Source of the DNA: Bradyrhizobium sp. 132 | GTDB taxonomy: Bacteria > Pseudomonadota > Alphaproteobacteria > Rhizobiales > Xanthobacteraceae | Direction: 5' to 3' | DNA: 64,000 nucleotides | Assembly (NCBI RefSeq): GCF_023074185.1 | Contig: NZ_JADPKY010000090.1 | Location: 1 to 64,000, forward strand | Shown here: positions 7,620 through 18,421 of the stretch, piece after piece | Layout of the letters: each line of letters starts with the position of its first letter | Position numbering within the stretch: position 1 is the first letter of the stretch | Notes under the pieces: model-generated | The model's input: only the letters and a program-made list of their open reading frames with translations | Told to the model about the DNA's origin: nothing | Databases searched by the model: none | Translations under genes and position numbers: made by a program

Positions 7620-8798
7620 TCAGTCGCGCGCCAGACACATCGCGATACCCATGCCGCCGCCGATGCACAGCGTGGCGAGGCCCTTCTTCGAGTCGCGCTT
7701 CTGCATTTCGTGCAGCAGCGTCACCAGCACGCGCGCGCCGGAGGCACCGACCGGATGGCCGATCGCGATCGCGCCGCCATTGACGTTGACCTTGGAGGTA
7801 TCCCAGCCGAGGTCCTTGTTGACGGCACAGGCCTGCGCCGCGAAGGCTTCGTTGGCCTCGATCAGGTCGAGATCTCCGACGTTCCAGCCAGCCTTCTTCA
7901 ACGCGGCGCGCGAGGCCGGGATCGGGCCAGAGCCCATGATCTTCGGATCGACGCCCGCCTGCGCCCAGGACACGATGCGCGCGAGCGGCGTCTTGCCTTC
8001 CTTGGCGGCCTGCTTGGCAGTCATCAGCACCACGACAGCAGCGCCGTCATTGATGCCGGAGGCCGAACCCGCGGTAACCGTGCCGTCCTTTTCGAAGGCG
8101 GGACGGAGCTTCGCCATCGCATCGACCGTTGCGCCATGGCGCGGATATTCGTCGGCGCTGACGACGACATCGCCCTTGCGTCCCTTGATGGTGACGGGAA
8201 CGATCTCGTCGTTGAATTTACCGGCCTTCTGCGCGGCTTCGGCCTTCTGCTGCGAGGCGACCGCGAACTCGTCCTGCTGGGCGCGGGTGATCTGCCACTG
8301 CCGCGCAACGTTCTCGGCGGTGTTGCCCATGTGATAGCCGTTGAAGGCGTCCCACAGGCCGTCCTTGATCATGGTGTCGATGAACTCGACCGCGCCCATC
8401 TTGACGCCGCCGCGCAGGTACTGGGCGTGCGGAGCCATGCTCATGGATTCCTGGCCGCCGGCGACCACGATCTCGGAATCGCCGTTGAGCAGCGCCTGGT
8501 AGCCGAGCGCGACCGTGCGCAGGCCCGACCCGCAGAGCTGGTTGACGCCCCAGGCCGGGCTCTCCACGGGAATGCCGGCCATGATCGAAGCCTGGCGGGC
8601 CGGGTTCTGGCCCTGAGCTGCGGTCAGGATCTGGCCCATGATGACTTCCGAAACTCGACCGGGCTCGATGCCACCGCGCTCAAGCGCGGCCTTGATGGCG
8701 ATCGCGCCGAGATCATGGGCGGGAAGGGTCGCGAACGCTCCGTTGAAGCTTCCGACCGGGGTGCGGGCGGCGCTGACGATAACGACATCGTCTGACAT
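7620..8798 (-). CDS. phbA: Acetyl-CoA acetyltransferase (beta-ketothiolase) PhbA
   Basis: PhbA condenses two acetyl-CoA into acetoacetyl-CoA, the first step of polyhydroxybutyrate synthesis. The 392-residue reading has the thiolase nucleophile Cys89 in NQLCGSGLR, the catalytic His in GHPVGASG (about 347-354) and the second Cys in CIGGGMGIA (about 378). The start ATG at 8798 ([16 protein letters not shown]) is preceded by AGGAG at good distance; the frame stays open further upstream to 8927 but that extension does not resemble the family. It neighbours phbB and the regulator gene phaR. Confidence 0.95.
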   Translation of the reverse strand: MSDDVVIVSAARTPVGSFNGAFATLPAHDLGAIAIKAALERGGIEPGRVSEVIMGQILTAAQGQNPARQASIMAGIPVESPAWGVNQLCGSGLRTVALGYQALLNGDSEIVVAGGQESMSMAPHAQYLRGGVKMGAVEFIDTMIKDGLWDAFNGYHMGNTAENVARQWQITRAQQDEFAVASQQKAEAAQKAGKFNDEIVPVTIKGRKGDVVVSADEYPRHGATVDAMAKLRPAFEKDGTVTAGSASGINDGAAVVVLMTAKQAAKEGKTPLARIVSWAQAGVDPKIMGSGPIPASRAALKKAGWNVGDLDLIEANEAFAAQACAVNKDLGWDTSKVNVNGGAIAIGHPVGASGARVLVTLLHEMQKRDSKKGLATLCIGGGMGIAMCLARD

Positions 8799-9103
8799 GG
8801 GCATCTCCTGGGGGTTGAATGGGGGCAGACGGGGCTGGGGAAACGGCTCGCCAGTCTCGAACGGCATCCTGTTAACGTCGTTGAGGCAAGTCAATCGGCC
8901 GGCGGCCGAATTCATGCCGCAGCGCATTCAAAATAGCGTTCTTGGTGCTTTCGCAAGCACGTTTTTGCCGCCCGATTAACCGTGGCGTACAAAACGGTAG
9001 CGTGACCCCTTTGAAAATGCTTATTTTGTTGCGTTGCGTACTCTTCCCGCCCTGCGGCATTGCCCGACAGGTTCCCGTTCTCCGCGCTTGCAAGTGAGAG
9101 CCC
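8799..9103. other. Divergent intergenic region phbA / phaR
   Basis: About 305 bases without a gene hold the upstream regions of both phbA (minus) and phaR (plus). It is lower in GC than the flanks, especially 8920-9040. It contains the TGC-repeat operator candidate listed separately. No strong sigma-70 pair stands out. Confidence 0.5.
9018..9040 (+). promoter_or_regulatory. Candidate PhaR autoregulatory operator
   Basis: A TGC-rich stretch (TGCTTATTTTGTTGCGTTGC, then GTA) lies 64 bases upstream of the phaR start. It contains GTTGCGTTGC and shares the exact 8-mer TGCGTTGC with the phbB upstream region. PhaR proteins are known to repress their own genes and phasin genes through TGC-type repeats. 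Confidence 0.45.
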
Positions 9104-9700
9104 ATGGCGAAATCAGACCAACCCACCACCATCAAGAAATACGCGAACCGCCGGCTCTATAATACCGGGACGAGCACGTATGTGACGCTGGAAGACCTCG
9201 CCTCCATGGTCAAGGACGGGGAAGATTTCCTGGTCTACGACGCCAAGACCGGCGACGATATCACCCGCTCCGTGCTTGCCCAGATCATCTTCGAGCAGGA
9301 GAACAAGGCCGGCCAGAACCTGCTCCCGACCACCTTCCTGCGCCAGCTGATCCGCTTCTACGGCGACAGCATGCAGATGGTGGTGCCGAAATATCTGGAG
9401 CAGGCAATCGCGTCGCTCACTCAGGAGCAGGAAAAGTTCCGCAAGCAAATCGCCACCTCGCTGTCCGGAACTCCGTTTGCGCCGCTGGAGGAACAAGTCC
9501 GCCGCAACATGGAGTTGTTCCAGCAGACCTTCTCGATGTTCAAGCCTTTCGCGCCCACTCCGGGCCGCCCCGCGGGTTCCGCGGAGCCGGGCCCCGATGC
9601 GACCCCCGAAGTGCCAAAGGACAGCAATATCGACGATCTGCGCCAGCAGATGAAGGACATGCAGGAGCGCCTCGAGCGGATGTCGAAGAAGGACGAGTAG
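9104..9700 (+). CDS. phaR: Polyhydroxyalkanoate synthesis regulator PhaR
   Basis: PhaR is a DNA-binding repressor that also binds polyhydroxybutyrate and so couples phasin expression to granule formation. The 198-residue protein opens with the family hallmark IKKYANRRLYNTGTSTYVTL (residues 10-29), then LASMVKDGEDFLVYDAKTGDD and the ITRSVLAQIIFEQE helix of the PHB accumulation regulator domains. It ends with an alanine/proline linker and a charged coiled-coil tail (LRQQMKDMQERLERMSKKDE). It sits divergent to phbA, with phbB beyond. Confidence 0.95.
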   Translation: MAKSDQPTTIKKYANRRLYNTGTSTYVTLEDLASMVKDGEDFLVYDAKTGDDITRSVLAQIIFEQENKAGQNLLPTTFLRQLIRFYGDSMQMVVPKYLEQAIASLTQEQEKFRKQIATSLSGTPFAPLEEQVRRNMELFQQTFSMFKPFAPTPGRPAGSAEPGPDATPEVPKDSNIDDLRQQMKDMQERLERMSKKDE

Positions 9701-9744
9701 ATCGTTCTTATGCGCCGGCTCCCCGGCAGGCCGGAGGACGCACG

Positions 9745-10395
9745 ATGTCCGACCGAAGCACGCATTGGGACAATGTCTACGCCACCAAGGGCGAAGCCGA
9801 GGTCAGCTGGTTTCAGAACACTCCGGCGACCTCGCTCGCGATGATCAGAGCGGCCAATCCGGACCGCGAGGCCGCCATCCTCGACATTGGGGGCGGCGCA
9901 TCGCGGCTGGTCGATGCTCTCCTGCTGGACGGATATCGCGACGTCGCCGTGCTGGATCTCTCCGCCAATGCGCTTGACGCGGCCAGGAAGCGAATCGGCG
10001 CAGCCGCTTCAATGGTCGACTGGATCGTTGCCGACGCCACGACATGGCGCCCGGCGAAGACATACGATCTATGGCACGATCGGGCGGCGTTTCACTTCCT
10101 GACCGAGTCCCCCGACAGGACCGCTTACATCGAGCGCCTGCGGTCGGCGGTTGCGCCCGGCGGCCACGTCATCATTGCGACGTTTGCGCTCGGCGGCCCT
10201 GAGAAGTGCAGCGGCCTGCCAGTGCAGCGTCATGATAGCGCGAGCCTTGCGGCGGAGCTCGGGCCGGCGTTCGAACTGGTCGAAACGCGCAACGAGGCGC
10301 ATCAGACGCCATGGAATTCGACGCAGGCGTTTCAGTTCAGCCGGTTTAAGCGACGCAGCCAGCTCCCGCCGTTGCCAAGCCTGCCCCGGGCATGA
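9745..10395 (+). CDS. Class I SAM-dependent methyltransferase
   Basis: The 216-residue protein begins DRSTHWDNVYATKGEAEVSW, as in small methyltransferases of the Methyltransf_11/25 group. Motif I ILDIGGGASRLVDALL is at about residues 45-60, an acidic strand VAVLDLSANAL follows, and the post-motif DLWHDRAAFHFLTE is near 110-123. Such proteins are often labelled by resemblance to thiopurine or tellurite methyltransferases, but the substrate here is unknown. It starts 45 bases after phaR with GGAGGACGC upstream, so it may be read through from phaR. Confidence 0.82.
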   Translation: MSDRSTHWDNVYATKGEAEVSWFQNTPATSLAMIRAANPDREAAILDIGGGASRLVDALLLDGYRDVAVLDLSANALDAARKRIGAAASMVDWIVADATTWRPAKTYDLWHDRAAFHFLTESPDRTAYIERLRSAVAPGGHVIIATFALGGPEKCSGLPVQRHDSASLAAELGPAFELVETRNEAHQTPWNSTQAFQFSRFKRRSQLPPLPSLPRA

Positions 10396-10411
10396 CGACG
10401 GAAAGTGCGGA

Positions 10412-11299
10412 TCAAGCCGCCAGCTTCACCGCATGGGCAAAGTCCCAATAGAGCTTGCGCGCGCGAGTGTAGAGCGGGCCCGGCTTCAGCTCGCGATCGT
10501 CGATGCGGATCACTGGCGCGACTTTCGCGAAATTGCCCGTAGAAAAGATCTCGTCGGCGGCGAGGAAGTCGGCATAGCGCAGCGTCTTCTCGACCACGGT
10601 GACGCCGTCGGCACGAAGCAGGCTGATGACGCGCTGGCGCGTGATGCCGTTGAGGAAGGTGCCGTTCGGCACCGGCGTGCAGACCACGCCGTCCTTGGCC
10701 ATGAACACGTTGGAATTGCCGAACTCCGCGACGTTGCCGAGCATGTCGAGCATCAGCGCGTTCTGGAAGCCGCGCGAGGCGGCTTCGGCCAGCGCGCGCG
10801 AATTATTCGGATAGAGGCAGGCGGCCTTGGCCTCGACCGGGGCGCATTCGGCGGTGGGCCTGCGGAACGGCGACAGCGTGATTGCGTTGCCGACCGGTTT
10901 TGGCATCGGCGCCTCGTAGATGCACAGGCACCAATCGGTGGTCTCGGGGTCGAACAGCACGCCACCGCCCGAGCCGTTCCGCGCCCAGTACATCGGACGG
11001 ACATAGAGCTCGGCATTCGTCGCGAAGCGCGCGATGCCCTCGTTTGCGAGTGTCAGCCAGGTGCCGGTATCGACCACCGGCTTCAGGCCGAAGTTGATCG
11101 CGGATTGATTGGCGCGGGCGACGTGACGGTCGAGATCGGGCGCGACGCCTTCGAACGCACGCGCGCCGTCAAACACGACCGAGCCGAGCCAGGCCGCATG
11201 CGTGCGCGGGCCCATGATCGGCACATTGCCGTCATGCCATTTGCCCTCGAAGAAGGTCCAGCTCGGCGAATATTCGATGGGCTTTTTGATCTCGGCCAT
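10412..11299 (-). CDS. Branched-chain-type class IV aminotransferase
   Basis: A 295-residue PLP enzyme of fold type IV, related to branched-chain amino acid aminotransferase (IlvE) and D-amino acid aminotransferase. Recognisable segments are GSVVFDGARAFEG (residues 39-51), RPMYWARNGSGGGV, the lysine in EAKAACLYPNN (about 155) and EFGNSNVFM followed by NGTFLNGITRQRVI. Alphaproteobacterial proteins of this kind are annotated as branched-chain aminotransferases, but the exact substrate is not fixed by motifs. It is convergent with the methyltransferase and divergent from the esterase gene; no isoleucine/valine genes are nearby. Confidence 0.85.
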   Translation of the reverse strand: MAEIKKPIEYSPSWTFFEGKWHDGNVPIMGPRTHAAWLGSVVFDGARAFEGVAPDLDRHVARANQSAINFGLKPVVDTGTWLTLANEGIARFATNAELYVRPMYWARNGSGGGVLFDPETTDWCLCIYEAPMPKPVGNAITLSPFRRPTAECAPVEAKAACLYPNNSRALAEAASRGFQNALMLDMLGNVAEFGNSNVFMAKDGVVCTPVPNGTFLNGITRQRVISLLRADGVTVVEKTLRYADFLAADEIFSTGNFAKVAPVIRIDDRELKPGPLYTRARKLYWDFAHAVKLAA

Positions 11300-11418
11300 G
11301 ACTGGCCCTCACCTTGGAGTCGTGCCGTATTATAGCGCCACTATTGGGCGCAATTTCTAAATGATTCCCTGCGGGAAAATGATGAGTTACCCTCTCCCAC
11401 AAGGGAAACGGAAGCACC

Positions 11419-12354
11419 ATGCCGCTCGATCCGCTCGCAAAGCGTTTGTTGACCATGATGGCTGCGGCCGCGCCGCGGGCGCGGAGCCGGCCGAGCGTGG
11501 AGGCGCGGCGCCAGTCATTGGCAAAGCTGATGCAGTTCGCGCGCACTGATGCACCTGACGTTACGACGTCGGACGGCGTGCTGCCCGGTCCCGGCGGCGC
11601 GCTGCCCTACCGCCTCTATTCACCCGCGAGCGCCGGTGATCACGCGCCCGGCTTCGTGTTCTTTCACGGCGGCGGGCTCGTTGCCGGCAGCATTGCCACG
11701 CATGACCGCATCGCGGCGGCGCTGGCGCATGCGACAGACTGCCGTCTCGTCTCGGTCGATTACCGGCTGGCGCCCGAGCACAAATTTCCTGCCGCCGTGG
11801 ACGACGCGATCGCCGCGACCGAATGGGTGGCGCGCGAGGCCTCATCGCTCGGCATCGACGCCGAGCGGCTGGTGCTCGGCGGCGATTCCGCCGGTGCAAC
11901 GCTCGCTGCGATCGTATGCCAGGAGGCGGCGCAGACCGCAGGCCTCAGCATCGTCGCGCAGTGCCTGATCTGTCCGGTGCTGGATTTCGAAGAGGCCTCA
12001 CCTTCTCGCGAGGAATTCGCCGAAGGTCATTTGATCGATCGCGCCACCATCGAAGCCGACCTCGCCGACTATCTGCCCGAGGGCTTGGATGCCGCCGATC
12101 CCCGCATCTCGCCCCTGCGCATGACACGGCTCGCGGGTCTGCCGACCGCGATCATCCACACCGCCGAGTTCGACCCGATGCGCGACGAGGGCAATGCCTA
12201 TGCGCGCAAGCTGCTCGCCGCGGGCGTCGCCGTCGAGCACGTCTGCCACGACGGCATGGTTCACAATTTCCACGCCATGGGCGCAATTTTGCCGCAGGCA
12301 CAGCTCGTGCTGTCGCAGATCGGCGAGCAGATCAGGCGGGCGGTGGCGAAATAA
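11419..12354 (+). CDS. Alpha/beta hydrolase of the hormone-sensitive lipase family (esterase)
   Basis: This 311-residue predicted carboxylesterase has the oxyanion-hole motif FHGGGLVAGS at about residues 81-90, the nucleophile elbow GGDSAGATL (Ser about 157), the acidic residue in HTAEFDPMRDEG and the His in VCHDGMVHNF near 280. These are the family IV (HSL) bacterial esterase signatures. The substrate is unknown, usually short-chain acyl esters. AAGGGAAACGG lies upstream of the ATG as a modest ribosome-binding site. It converges on the small exported protein gene at 12364. Confidence 0.9.
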   Translation: MPLDPLAKRLLTMMAAAAPRARSRPSVEARRQSLAKLMQFARTDAPDVTTSDGVLPGPGGALPYRLYSPASAGDHAPGFVFFHGGGLVAGSIATHDRIAAALAHATDCRLVSVDYRLAPEHKFPAAVDDAIAATEWVAREASSLGIDAERLVLGGDSAGATLAAIVCQEAAQTAGLSIVAQCLICPVLDFEEASPSREEFAEGHLIDRATIEADLADYLPEGLDAADPRISPLRMTRLAGLPTAIIHTAEFDPMRDEGNAYARKLLAAGVAVEHVCHDGMVHNFHAMGAILPQAQLVLSQIGEQIRRAVAK

Positions 12355-12363
12355 AAGCGCGAA

Positions 12364-12612
12364 TCAAACGCGCGCGTCGAGCACGGCCCTCGCTGCCACA
12401 ACATATTCAGGCCAATGCGCGTCCGCATAACGCTCGGCCTGCCGCGCGCAGGTGACGTCGGGCGCATGCGCCGCCGCAATCACGCGCGCGAAGCGTTCTT
12501 CGGCAACCGTCACGTCACCAGGTTCGGCCGACGGTACTGCGGCGGCCACGGCATTCGGAGCGACAGCGAGGCCAGCCAGACCAGTGAGCAGGATGCGGCG
12601 TGACGTGTTCAT
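12364..12612 (-). CDS. Small exported hypothetical protein (82 aa)
   Basis: The protein starts MNTSRRILLTGLAGLAV, an SRR-containing signal resembling a Tat or Sec leader, followed by an AVAAAVPSA cleavage region. The mature part of about 55 residues has one Cys (VTCARQAERY) and a WPEYVVAARAVLDARV tail. I do not recognise a family. It ends ten bases from the esterase stop (convergent). The signal-like start and typical codon use make it likely to be real. Confidence 0.55.
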   Translation of the reverse strand: MNTSRRILLTGLAGLAVAPNAVAAAVPSAEPGDVTVAEERFARVIAAAHAPDVTCARQAERYADAHWPEYVVAARAVLDARV

Positions 12613-12828
12613 GGCTGTCGTCCTTCCAATGTCCGGCCTGCACTCCGGCCGGCGAGTGTGTCGATGTGATCACGATAGGGTAACCGCGCGCAACCGCGCA
12701 GTCCACCGCTAGCGGATGATGCTTGACCAGACGCGTGATCACGTTCCATCTATCGAACGATTCCGTCATTAGGGCGTCAGGCGTCGGATTGTCACGTGTC
12801 CTATCATAGCCGATCGCGGCTTCAGACC

Positions 12829-13701
12829 ATGCGCGCTGCCGCGACGGGACTGTTTTGTCTGACGATGTCGGCAGGCGCCGCCATTGCCGCCGATGAGGAA
12901 GAAGATGCGCCGGCAAAGCCGGCTGTGCCGAACATCTATCTCGATCTCCGCACGATCTATGCAACGATTCCCGCGGGCACGCTCGGGCTCGGCTTCGGCA
13001 GCACATCCTTGTCGGCTGCATTCGAAGCGCTGGCGGCGCGCCGGGGCGCGACCTTGCCGAGCGGCTTGCCGGCTGCGAAATCGATTGCCGTCGATCTGCC
13101 GCTGACCGTCGACGTCAGCGATCGCGTGTCGCTGTATGGCGGCGTGTCCGGCTCGACGACGGACCTAGGCGGCGGCTGGTCGGCGTTCGACGTCACGAGC
13201 TGGAACATCGGTGTGCAGGCCGATCTCTACCAACAGAACGGCGGGACGATCCCGACAATCACGTTGCAATCCACCCTGACGCAATCGGTGCCCAACGAGC
13301 AGGGCATGACGAATTCGTTCAACAACATCCTGGAGTTCGACTACGCGCTCGACGAGGACGAGACACGCGGATGGCTTGCCGGTGTGCAATACACCTACAC
13401 CGACATTGCCAGTCCGGTCGTCCGCATCCGGCCGGACACCATCCTCTATGCCGGCGGCTACTACCAATGGCCGAGCAACTGGAAATTCACCGGACGCCTG
13501 GGCGTGCAGTCGTTCGGCGGGGCGCAGGTCGCGGGCCGGACGCTGGCGGCGCCCTTCACCCAGCCGATCCTGCGCCTCGATCTCGACCGCATGGACGACA
13601 ACGACAACCGCCTGTTCGGCATCACCGCGCAGATCGCCTGGCTGCCGAAGCCGTCCTACCAGGTGACGTTGCGCACACCGCTCTACGCGGTGCGCAACTA
13701 G
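12829..13701 (+). CDS. Hypothetical exported beta-strand-rich protein (probable outer-membrane or periplasmic)
   Basis: The 290-residue reading begins MRAAATGLFCLTMSAGAAIA with cleavage expected near AIAADEE. The mature part alternates short polar and hydrophobic strands (DRVSLYGGVSGSTTDLGGGW, WNIGVQADLYQQN, TILYAGGYYQWP, KFTGRLGVQSFG), as in outer-membrane barrel proteins, but it ends AVRN rather than with the usual terminal aromatic residue. An in-frame GTG at 12796 would add 11 residues ahead of the signal; ATG 12829 was chosen because it starts directly at the signal peptide. No enzymatic motif is seen. Confidence 0.6.
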   Translation: MRAAATGLFCLTMSAGAAIAADEEEDAPAKPAVPNIYLDLRTIYATIPAGTLGLGFGSTSLSAAFEALAARRGATLPSGLPAAKSIAVDLPLTVDVSDRVSLYGGVSGSTTDLGGGWSAFDVTSWNIGVQADLYQQNGGTIPTITLQSTLTQSVPNEQGMTNSFNNILEFDYALDEDETRGWLAGVQYTYTDIASPVVRIRPDTILYAGGYYQWPSNWKFTGRLGVQSFGGAQVAGRTLAAPFTQPILRLDLDRMDDNDNRLFGITAQIAWLPKPSYQVTLRTPLYAVRN

Positions 13702-13721
13702 CCGCCTCGGTGGCGCGTCGT

Positions 13722-14318
13722 CTACTCCGGCACCGGCACGTCGAAGGTGTTCAGCGTGACCGAGACCATGCAATAGACGCCGACGAGATAGGACAGCTCG
13801 GCCGCGCCGTGCTCGCCGAACTCCTTCACCGCAGCCCGCCAGGTCAGTTCCGGCAGCACGCCGCCGCTGACCAATGCGGACGCCACGTCGTAGGCGACGG
13901 CCTCCTGCTTGGTGAGATCGACCGGCCGCTGTCCGGCGACGATGGTCGCGAGCTTCTCGTCGGAAAGGCCGCGCTGCTCGGCGACCAGGACATGCGCATA
14001 GAGCTCGTAGCCGGAGCGGAAATGCGAACCGGTGACGAGGATCGCGACCTCGCGCACCGGCGCCGGCAGCAGCGGATTCGCCGCGATCGCCTTGACCAGG
14101 TCCCACACCGGCTTGCCGAAGCGCGGCTCGCGGATCCAGGGATTCCACGGCCCGAGCAGCGCGCCGTCGTCGCGCATGTTCACAAAGCCCTTGAAGTGGT
14201 CCGTGATACCCGCCCGCATGTCGTCATAGAGCGGCTTCTGTTCGGCACTCAGGTCTTTCGGATCGAGAATGGGAAGGCGCACGGCGGGATCTCCTCGTTG
14301 AGAAGTGCTGACACTCAC
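13722..14318 (-). CDS. Carboxymuconolactone decarboxylase (CMD/AhpD-like) family protein
   Basis: The 198-residue protein has the CMD/AhpD-like helical core: FVNMRDDGALLGPWNPWIREP, then PVREVAILVTGSHFRSGYELYAHVLVAEQRGLSDEKL (about residues 85-125). The CxxC pair of AhpD peroxidase partners is absent; the corresponding positions read FRSGYE, so a thiol-redox activity is unlikely. Related proteins of this size are called carboxymuconolactone decarboxylase family without known substrate. No protocatechuate-pathway genes are beside it. Confidence 0.85.
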   Translation of the reverse strand: MSVSTSQRGDPAVRLPILDPKDLSAEQKPLYDDMRAGITDHFKGFVNMRDDGALLGPWNPWIREPRFGKPVWDLVKAIAANPLLPAPVREVAILVTGSHFRSGYELYAHVLVAEQRGLSDEKLATIVAGQRPVDLTKQEAVAYDVASALVSGGVLPELTWRAAVKEFGEHGAAELSYLVGVYCMVSVTLNTFDVPVPE

Positions 14319-14582
14319 CTACGTTGTTGTGTGGAGCAAGTGAAGTTGCCGTGACGGCCGTGCGATTTTGCAAGTGGTGTAGAGACACCAGCACAACTGC
14401 TATGTCCCGTAATCTCTCATTGGCGAGGCATATGATCTCGAGAAACGAGGATGGAAAGAGGTCGCAAAAACCGATGCATGGCACGAAGGCGGGAGCTATC
14501 TGCTCCACTGTACACGTCTGGGTGGGCCGCGCGCGACCCACAGCAGGCGTCGCCCCTAATCGACGGCTTGCACATCCGTCTG

Positions 14583-15047
14583 TCAAAATTCCAGCGGCGC
14601 GTTGTCGACGACTTCCTTCATCACGAAGAAGGTGCGGGTCTGGCGAACGCCGGGCAGCGCGATGAGTTGCTCGCCATGGATGCGGTTGAAGTCCTCCATG
14701 TCGCCGACGCGAATCTTGAGGAAATAGTCGAAGTCGCCGGCGACGAGATGGCAGTCGAGCACGAATTTCAGCCTGGTGATCGCCTGCTCGAAGATCGCAA
14801 AGCTCTCCGGCGTCGAACGGTCGAGCACGACGCCGACCATCACCAGCGTGCCCTTTGCCACCTTCTTCGGCGCGACGATGGCGCGGACGGCTGCAATGAA
14901 GCCGTGCTCGAACAGGCGCTGGGTGCGGCGATGGCAGGTGGCGGGGCTGATGGCGACGGTTTCCGCCAGCTCGGCGTTGCTAAGCCGGCCGTTATTTTGC
15001 AGCAATCGCAACATCTTAAGGTCGATGCGATCGAGACGAGTGGACAT
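14583..15047 (-). CDS. acdR: Lrp/AsnC-family regulator of acdS (AcdR/LrpL-like)
   Basis: The 154-residue protein has an AsnC-type N-terminal HTH (LDRIDLKMLRLLQNNGRLSN, then an ISPATCHRRTQRLFEHGFI recognition region) and a C-terminal RAM ligand-binding domain. It lies divergent to acdS, 163 bases apart, the arrangement known for AcdR/LrpL, which activates ACC deaminase expression in response to ACC. ATG 15047 starts at MSTRLDRIDL; an open extension to 15194 lies within the promoter region and was excluded. Confidence 0.85.
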   Translation of the reverse strand: MSTRLDRIDLKMLRLLQNNGRLSNAELAETVAISPATCHRRTQRLFEHGFIAAVRAIVAPKKVAKGTLVMVGVVLDRSTPESFAIFEQAITRLKFVLDCHLVAGDFDYFLKIRVGDMEDFNRIHGEQLIALPGVRQTRTFFVMKEVVDNAPLEF

Positions 15048-15210
15048 GGAAGAAACTTCCGCCGTTAGGGCCAATCTCGAAAGGAATAGCACCCTTTGAC
15101 GCCGGCTGTGCAAGATAGAGTGCGGTACAGACGCAATATTTGAAAGCACCTTTTCGCAGTGCGATGGTAGCCAATTTCCAGACACCAACGCCAATCGGGA
15201 TGACCTGACG

Positions 15211-16224
15211 ATGCTCGAAGAATTCGCGCGCTATCCGCTGACCTTCGGTCCGACCCCCATCGAGAAGCTGGAACGGCTATCAAAGCATCTCGGCGGCAAT
15301 GTCGAGGTCTATGCCAAGCGCGAGGACTGCAATTCCGGCCTCGCCTATGGCGGCAACAAGCTGCGCAAGCTCGAATACATCATCCCCGACGCGATCGCCT
15401 CCAACGCCGACACGCTGGTGTCGATCGGCGGCGTGCAGTCCAACCACACTCGCATGGTCGCGGCGGTCGCCGCCAAGATCGGCATGAAGTGCCGCCTGGT
15501 GCAGGAGGCGTGGGTGCCGCATGAGGACGCCGTCTATGATCGCGTCGGCAACATCATGCTGTCGCGCATCATGGGCGCCGACGTGCGCCTGGTCGACGAC
15601 GGCTTCGACATCGGCATCCGCAAGAGCTGGGAAGAGGCGATCGACGAGGTGAAGGCGGCGGGCGGCAAGCCCTACGCGATTCCCGCCGGCGCCTCCGTGC
15701 ACAAGTTTGGCGGCCTCGGCTACGTCGGCTTCGCCGAAGAAGTGCGCAAGCAGGAAGCCGAGCTCGGCTTCAAGTTCGACTACATCGTGGTCTGCACCGT
15801 CACTGGCTCGACCCATGCCGGCATGCTGGTCGGCTTCGCCGCCGATGGCCGCGCGCGAAAAGTGATCGGCATCGACGCCTCCTTCACCCCGGCGCAGACG
15901 AAGGCGCAGGTGCTCTCGATCGCGCAGAACACGGCCAGGCTCGTCGAGCTCGGCAAGGATCTCGTCGCAGACGACGTCGTGCTGATCGAGGATTACGCTT
16001 ATCCCGCCTATGGCGTGCCGTCGGAAGAGACCAAGGAGGCGATCCGTCTCACCGCGCGTCTGGAAGCCATGATCACCGACCCCGTCTACGAGGGAAAGTC
16101 GATGCAAGGCCTGATCGACCTTACGCGGAAGGGCTATTTCGAGAAGGGCGCGAAGATCCTCTACGCCCATCTCGGCGGCGCTCCGGCGCTGAACGGCTAC
16201 GGGTATGCGTTCCGGAACGGGTAA
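15211..16224 (+). CDS. acdS: 1-aminocyclopropane-1-carboxylate deaminase
   Basis: AcdS cleaves the ethylene precursor ACC into ammonia and 2-oxobutyrate, which lowers plant ethylene around root-associated bacteria. The 337-residue PLP enzyme has the Schiff-base lysine in [10 protein letters not shown] (Lys50), the SNHTRM loop, and the residues that separate true ACC deaminases from D-cysteine desulfhydrase: Tyr-Glu in DPVYEGKSM (about 293-294) and Leu in [10 protein letters not shown]. The start [20 protein letters not shown] matches the family. It is divergent from acdR. Confidence 0.95.
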   Translation: MLEEFARYPLTFGPTPIEKLERLSKHLGGNVEVYAKREDCNSGLAYGGNKLRKLEYIIPDAIASNADTLVSIGGVQSNHTRMVAAVAAKIGMKCRLVQEAWVPHEDAVYDRVGNIMLSRIMGADVRLVDDGFDIGIRKSWEEAIDEVKAAGGKPYAIPAGASVHKFGGLGYVGFAEEVRKQEAELGFKFDYIVVCTVTGSTHAGMLVGFAADGRARKVIGIDASFTPAQTKAQVLSIAQNTARLVELGKDLVADDVVLIEDYAYPAYGVPSEETKEAIRLTARLEAMITDPVYEGKSMQGLIDLTRKGYFEKGAKILYAHLGGAPALNGYGYAFRNG

Positions 16225-16253
16225 GGTAGGCCGCACCTCGCGCCTCCACTCCG

Positions 16254-16418
16254 CTGTCGTCCCGGACAAGCGTAAGCGCAGATCCGGGACCCATAACTAC
16301 AGGGAGGTGTTTGGCGAAGACTTGCAGCTCGGTACTCCTACCGATCGCAACCGATAAATCACGCGGTATGGATCTCGGATCTGCGCTCCGCTTCGCTGCG
16401 CTTGTCCGGGATGACGGC
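16254..16418. repeat. Intergenic repeat flanked by inverted CGTCCCGGACAAGCG-type arms
   Basis: CGTCCCGGACAAGCG (16258-16272) is inverted as CGCTTGTCCGGGATGACG (16399-16416), with a second inverted pair CAGATCC / GGATCTCGGATCTG inside. The unit fills the convergent acdS-recQ gap. It resembles the dispersed palindromic repeats of Bradyrhizobium and Rhodopseudomonas chromosomes. Confidence 0.7.
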
Positions 16419-16433
16419 TGAGGTGTGGCGCGG

Positions 16434-18299
<1,866 letters not shown>

Positions 18300-18421
18300 G
18301 GGCGTGATGAGACGTTGAGATTTCGGTCAACGCCAGTCGCATGCCGCTGGGGTCATGACAAGACTATTCGCGCGGCATCGGGCCTTCGTCCCCTCTCCAC
18401 AAGGGGAGAAGGAAGAAGAAG

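Noticed and set aside
14319..14582. Possible gene remnant or RNA between the CMD gene and acdR
   Set aside because: Small hairpins (TGGTGT/ACACCA, GTGGG/CCCAC) and short frames only; no supportable family or RNA type.
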